A stretch of 7,860 nucleotides of DNA, taken from Candidatus Komeilibacteria bacterium RIFCSPLOWO2_02_FULL_48_11 (GTDB taxonomy: Bacteria; Patescibacteriota; Patescibacteriia; UBA2169). The stretch is taken from contig MHKO01000025.1 of assembly GCA_001818435.1 (NCBI GenBank), positions 1 to 7,860 on the forward strand, read 5' to 3'. The stretch's first letter is position 1. Each line of letters opens with the position of its first letter. This document shows positions 5,918 through 7,860 of this stretch, one piece after another. The translations under genes were made by a program, and so were the position numbers. The notes under the pieces are model-generated. The model ran no database searches. It was not told where the DNA came from and saw only the letters and a program-made list of their open reading frames with translations.

Positions 5918-7486
5918 ATGTCCCAACCTTTAATCAACGGTCCTATTGTCCTCGTCATCCTTGATGGTTTTGGCATTGCTCCTGAGTCGCCATCTAATCC
6001 TTTTTCTTTTAAATCTTTGCCCGAGTATAGCCGTTTATGCCAAGAAGGGCGGCACACGCGTTTATGGGCCCATGGCGAGTATGTGGGCCTGCCAGAGGAC
6101 CAAGACGGCAATTCCGAAGCCGGGCATCTTAATTTGGGCGCTGGCCGGATTGTCAAGCAGGACCCGGTTACAATCAATGAGTCTATTCAAGACGGCACTT
6201 TTTTTAAGAACCCGGCCTTTATTGAAGCTATCCGCCGCGTCAAGCAAAATAATTCCCGCCTGCATCTGATGGGCATGCTTTCCAATGGCCAAAGCGCCCA
6301 CTCAACCCCAGAACATCTTTACGCGCTTCTGGATTTATTGGACAAGGAGAAAGTGGCTCCGGTTTTTATCCACCTCTTTACTGATGGCCGGGATTCACAT
6401 CCTTTTTCAGGCCGGGAGATGATCGAGCGCCTGATTCAGGAATTGCATCCGAACCAGGAGATAGCCAGCATTATTGGCCGCTTTTTTTCCATGGACAGGC
6501 GCAAAAGCTGGGGTCGAACCGAGAAAGCTTACAATGCCATTGTCTTGGGCGAAGGCCGATGCGTTGATAATCCTCTGGCAGTTTTTGATGAATCTTACCG
6601 TGAAGGCATTGGGGATGAGTTTATTGAGCCGCATTCAGTTTGCCGGGCCAACAAGCCAATTGGCGACATTCAAGATAATGACGCCATTATTTTCTTTAAC
6701 CACCGCAGCGACCGGGCCCGGCAGCTGGCTAAGCCGTTTGTTCAGAAAAATTTTAGCCAAGACAATCCCGGCGCTTTTATGCCCAAGCGGATTATTAAAA
6801 ATTTATGTTTCGTGGCCATGACCGATTTTGGCCCTGACTTGGATGACATTATCACCGCTTATCCCAGCGCTTTATTGAAAGACACTTTGCCTATGGTTTT
6901 GTCAAAAAAGCGACAGCTGTATCTGGCGGAAAGCGAAAAATACGCTCACATGACTTATTTCTTTAATGGCGGCTACGCTGACCCGGTTAACGGCGAGCAC
7001 CGGCTGATGATTCCTTCGCCCAATATTGAGCGTTATGACCAGTCACCGGAGATGGCCACTAAAGAACTGACAGACGAGGTTATTAAAGATTTAACCGAAA
7101 AGAAATACGATTTTCTGGCTGTTAATTTCGCCTGTACCGACATGGTGGCGCATACTGGCAATTTTGAAGCCGCGAAAATCGCTTTACAGGCCGTGGATCA
7201 GAGTTTAGGCCGTTTATTGGTCGCCGTGGACTCAGCCAGCGGCGCTTTGATAGTTACGGCTGACCACGGCAACATTGAAGAGATGAAAGATTTTTCCAAC
7301 AACGCCCTGGATACCGAGCATTCAAAAAATCAAGTGCCGTTCTTGGTTTGGGCCGGGAAGCAAACCAAAAATTTGCCGCCTTTGCGGCACGGCGGGGTGC
7401 TCTCGGACGTGGCACCAACAATATTAGAGCTTTTTGGCATCAACAAACCAATAGCCATGACTGGGAAGAGCTTGTTTGAGAAATAA
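5918..7486 (+). CDS. gpmI: 2,3-bisphosphoglycerate-independent phosphoglycerate mutase, first copy
   Basis: GpmI interconverts 3- and 2-phosphoglycerate through a phosphoserine enzyme with two metal ions, usually Mn. The 522 residues are near the family length. Metal and catalytic residues are all present: Asp16 (ILDGFG), nucleophile Ser66 (GNSEAGH), Asp408 and His412 (TDMVAHTG), Asp449 and His450 (TADHGN) and His468 (TEHSKN). The substrate domain shows His128, DGRD (156-159), MDRRKSWGR (192-200), Arg263 and Arg266 (NHRSDRAR), and Lys341 in EKYAHMTYFFNGG. Departures from the usual family text include EDQDGNSEAGH for the usual GQMGNSEVGH type and RIVKQ for RIVYQ. ATG 5918 fits the start of the first strand; no Shine-Dalgarno sequence is seen. 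The stop is two bases before a second gpmI-like gene. Confidence 0.96.
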   Translation: MSQPLINGPIVLVILDGFGIAPESPSNPFSFKSLPEYSRLCQEGRHTRLWAHGEYVGLPEDQDGNSEAGHLNLGAGRIVKQDPVTINESIQDGTFFKNPAFIEAIRRVKQNNSRLHLMGMLSNGQSAHSTPEHLYALLDLLDKEKVAPVFIHLFTDGRDSHPFSGREMIERLIQELHPNQEIASIIGRFFSMDRRKSWGRTEKAYNAIVLGEGRCVDNPLAVFDESYREGIGDEFIEPHSVCRANKPIGDIQDNDAIIFFNHRSDRARQLAKPFVQKNFSQDNPGAFMPKRIIKNLCFVAMTDFGPDLDDIITAYPSALLKDTLPMVLSKKRQLYLAESEKYAHMTYFFNGGYADPVNGEHRLMIPSPNIERYDQSPEMATKELTDEVIKDLTEKKYDFLAVNFACTDMVAHTGNFEAAKIALQAVDQSLGRLLVAVDSASGALIVTADHGNIEEMKDFSNNALDTEHSKNQVPFLVWAGKQTKNLPPLRHGGVLSDVAPTILELFGINKPIAMTGKSLFEK

Positions 7487-7488
7487 CG

Positions 7489-7860
7489 ATGACAAATCAA
7501 ATAAAAAACTTACCGCTCGTCTTGCTCATTTTAGATGGTTGGGGCATTGCTCCGCCCTCGCGCGGCAATGCTTTCAGCGCTGGCACCACCCCGTTTTTCA
7601 ACCAGCTAACTCGCCAATATCAAACTTTTTCCTTAGCCGCCTCAGGCGAAGCCGTGGGCTTGCCTTGGGGCGAGGCTGGCAATTCCGAGGTTGGGCATTT
7701 GAATTTAGGGGCCGGCCGAATTGTCTATCAGGAAGTTTTAAAGATAAACAAAGCCATAGAGAACGGAACGTTTTTTGACAACCAGGCGTTAACCGCGGCC
7801 ATTGGCAACTGCAAACAGCATAATTCAAGTTTGCATCTCCTGGGTCTTCTTTCTGAAGGC
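7489..7860 (+). CDS. gpmI: GpmI-type phosphoglycerate mutase, second copy, 3' end outside the window
   Basis: An open frame from ATG 7489 runs to the right edge, 124 codons. It has metal ligand Asp16 in LILDGWGIAP, nucleophile Ser66 in AGNSEVGHLNLGAGRIVYQ, and NGTFF, matching the first third of GpmI. It aligns without gaps to the preceding copy from residue 9 to 124, with 63 identities in 116 by my manual count. It is thus a diverged paralog rather than a fresh duplicate. Its active-site surroundings (SEVGH, IVYQ) are closer to the usual family text than those of the first copy. The gap is two bases and no ribosome site is clear, so translation by reinitiation is likely. The phosphatase-half residues are outside the view, so activity cannot be judged. 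Confidence 0.93.
   Translation, partial: MTNQIKNLPLVLLILDGWGIAPPSRGNAFSAGTTPFFNQLTRQYQTFSLAASGEAVGLPWGEAGNSEVGHLNLGAGRIVYQEVLKINKAIENGTFFDNQALTAAIGNCKQHNSSLHLLGLLSEG

Noticed and set aside
7476..7778. 100-codon + strand frame across the gpmI-gpmI junction
   Set aside because: It is in the wrong frame over the start of the second gpmI; the frame from 7489 codes the conserved LDGWG and GNSEVGH motifs.
1..7860. UGA read as a sense codon, as in some CPR groups
   Set aside because: All genes are complete in the standard code with TAA or TAG stops, and no conserved Gly or Trp position is found as TGA; TGA is unused as a stop in six genes, too few to argue from.

Overview
The window is a bacterial chromosomal segment with every gene on the + strand. 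A small reduced genome of the Candidate Phyla Radiation (Patescibacteria, Parcubacteria-like) seems most likely. The reasons are tightly packed genes, starts without a Shine-Dalgarno sequence, a lower-glycolysis cluster with no upper-glycolysis genes in view, and diverged but motif-complete enzymes. This placement is an inference from style and gene content; there is no rRNA or other phylogenetic marker. The standard genetic code fits: six stops are visible (TAA or TAG) and no long frame needs TGA read as sense.

Layout. Positions 1-510 hold the 3' part of an unrecognised protein gene that is open at the left edge. Positions 511-604 hold a strong sigma70-type promoter overlapped by three copies of a 10-base operator-like word. 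The promoter drives a Fic-family protein AMP transferase (605-1687) with a C-terminal winged helix. A cysteine desulfurase (1671-2825) overlaps the fic end by 17 bases. From 3114 on comes lower glycolysis: pgk (3114-4274), eno (about 4394-5698), gpmI (5918-7486), and a second gpmI-like gene starting two bases later (7489) and cut by the right edge. Together these convert 1,3-bisphosphoglycerate to phosphoenolpyruvate, yielding ATP at the Pgk step. The mutase step is encoded twice.

The most unusual content is a family of palindromic repeats in three successive gaps: between the cysteine desulfurase and pgk (2838-3058), pgk and eno (4295-4384), and eno and gpmI (5658-5876). The two long copies are about 220 bp and lie in opposite orientations. 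Each is a head-to-head pair of two related units, A and B, each about 100 bp. All units share the outer end TGTCATCCCGAG and the inner end CGAGAGGATCCC. Within each unit an outer five-base word pairs with an inner one. The word differs between the two unit types, with the partner changed to match, so base pairing appears to be conserved. The short copy joins the outer ends of A and B without the centre. One long copy supplies the last codons and stop of eno, and the short copy reaches into the possible start region of the same gene.
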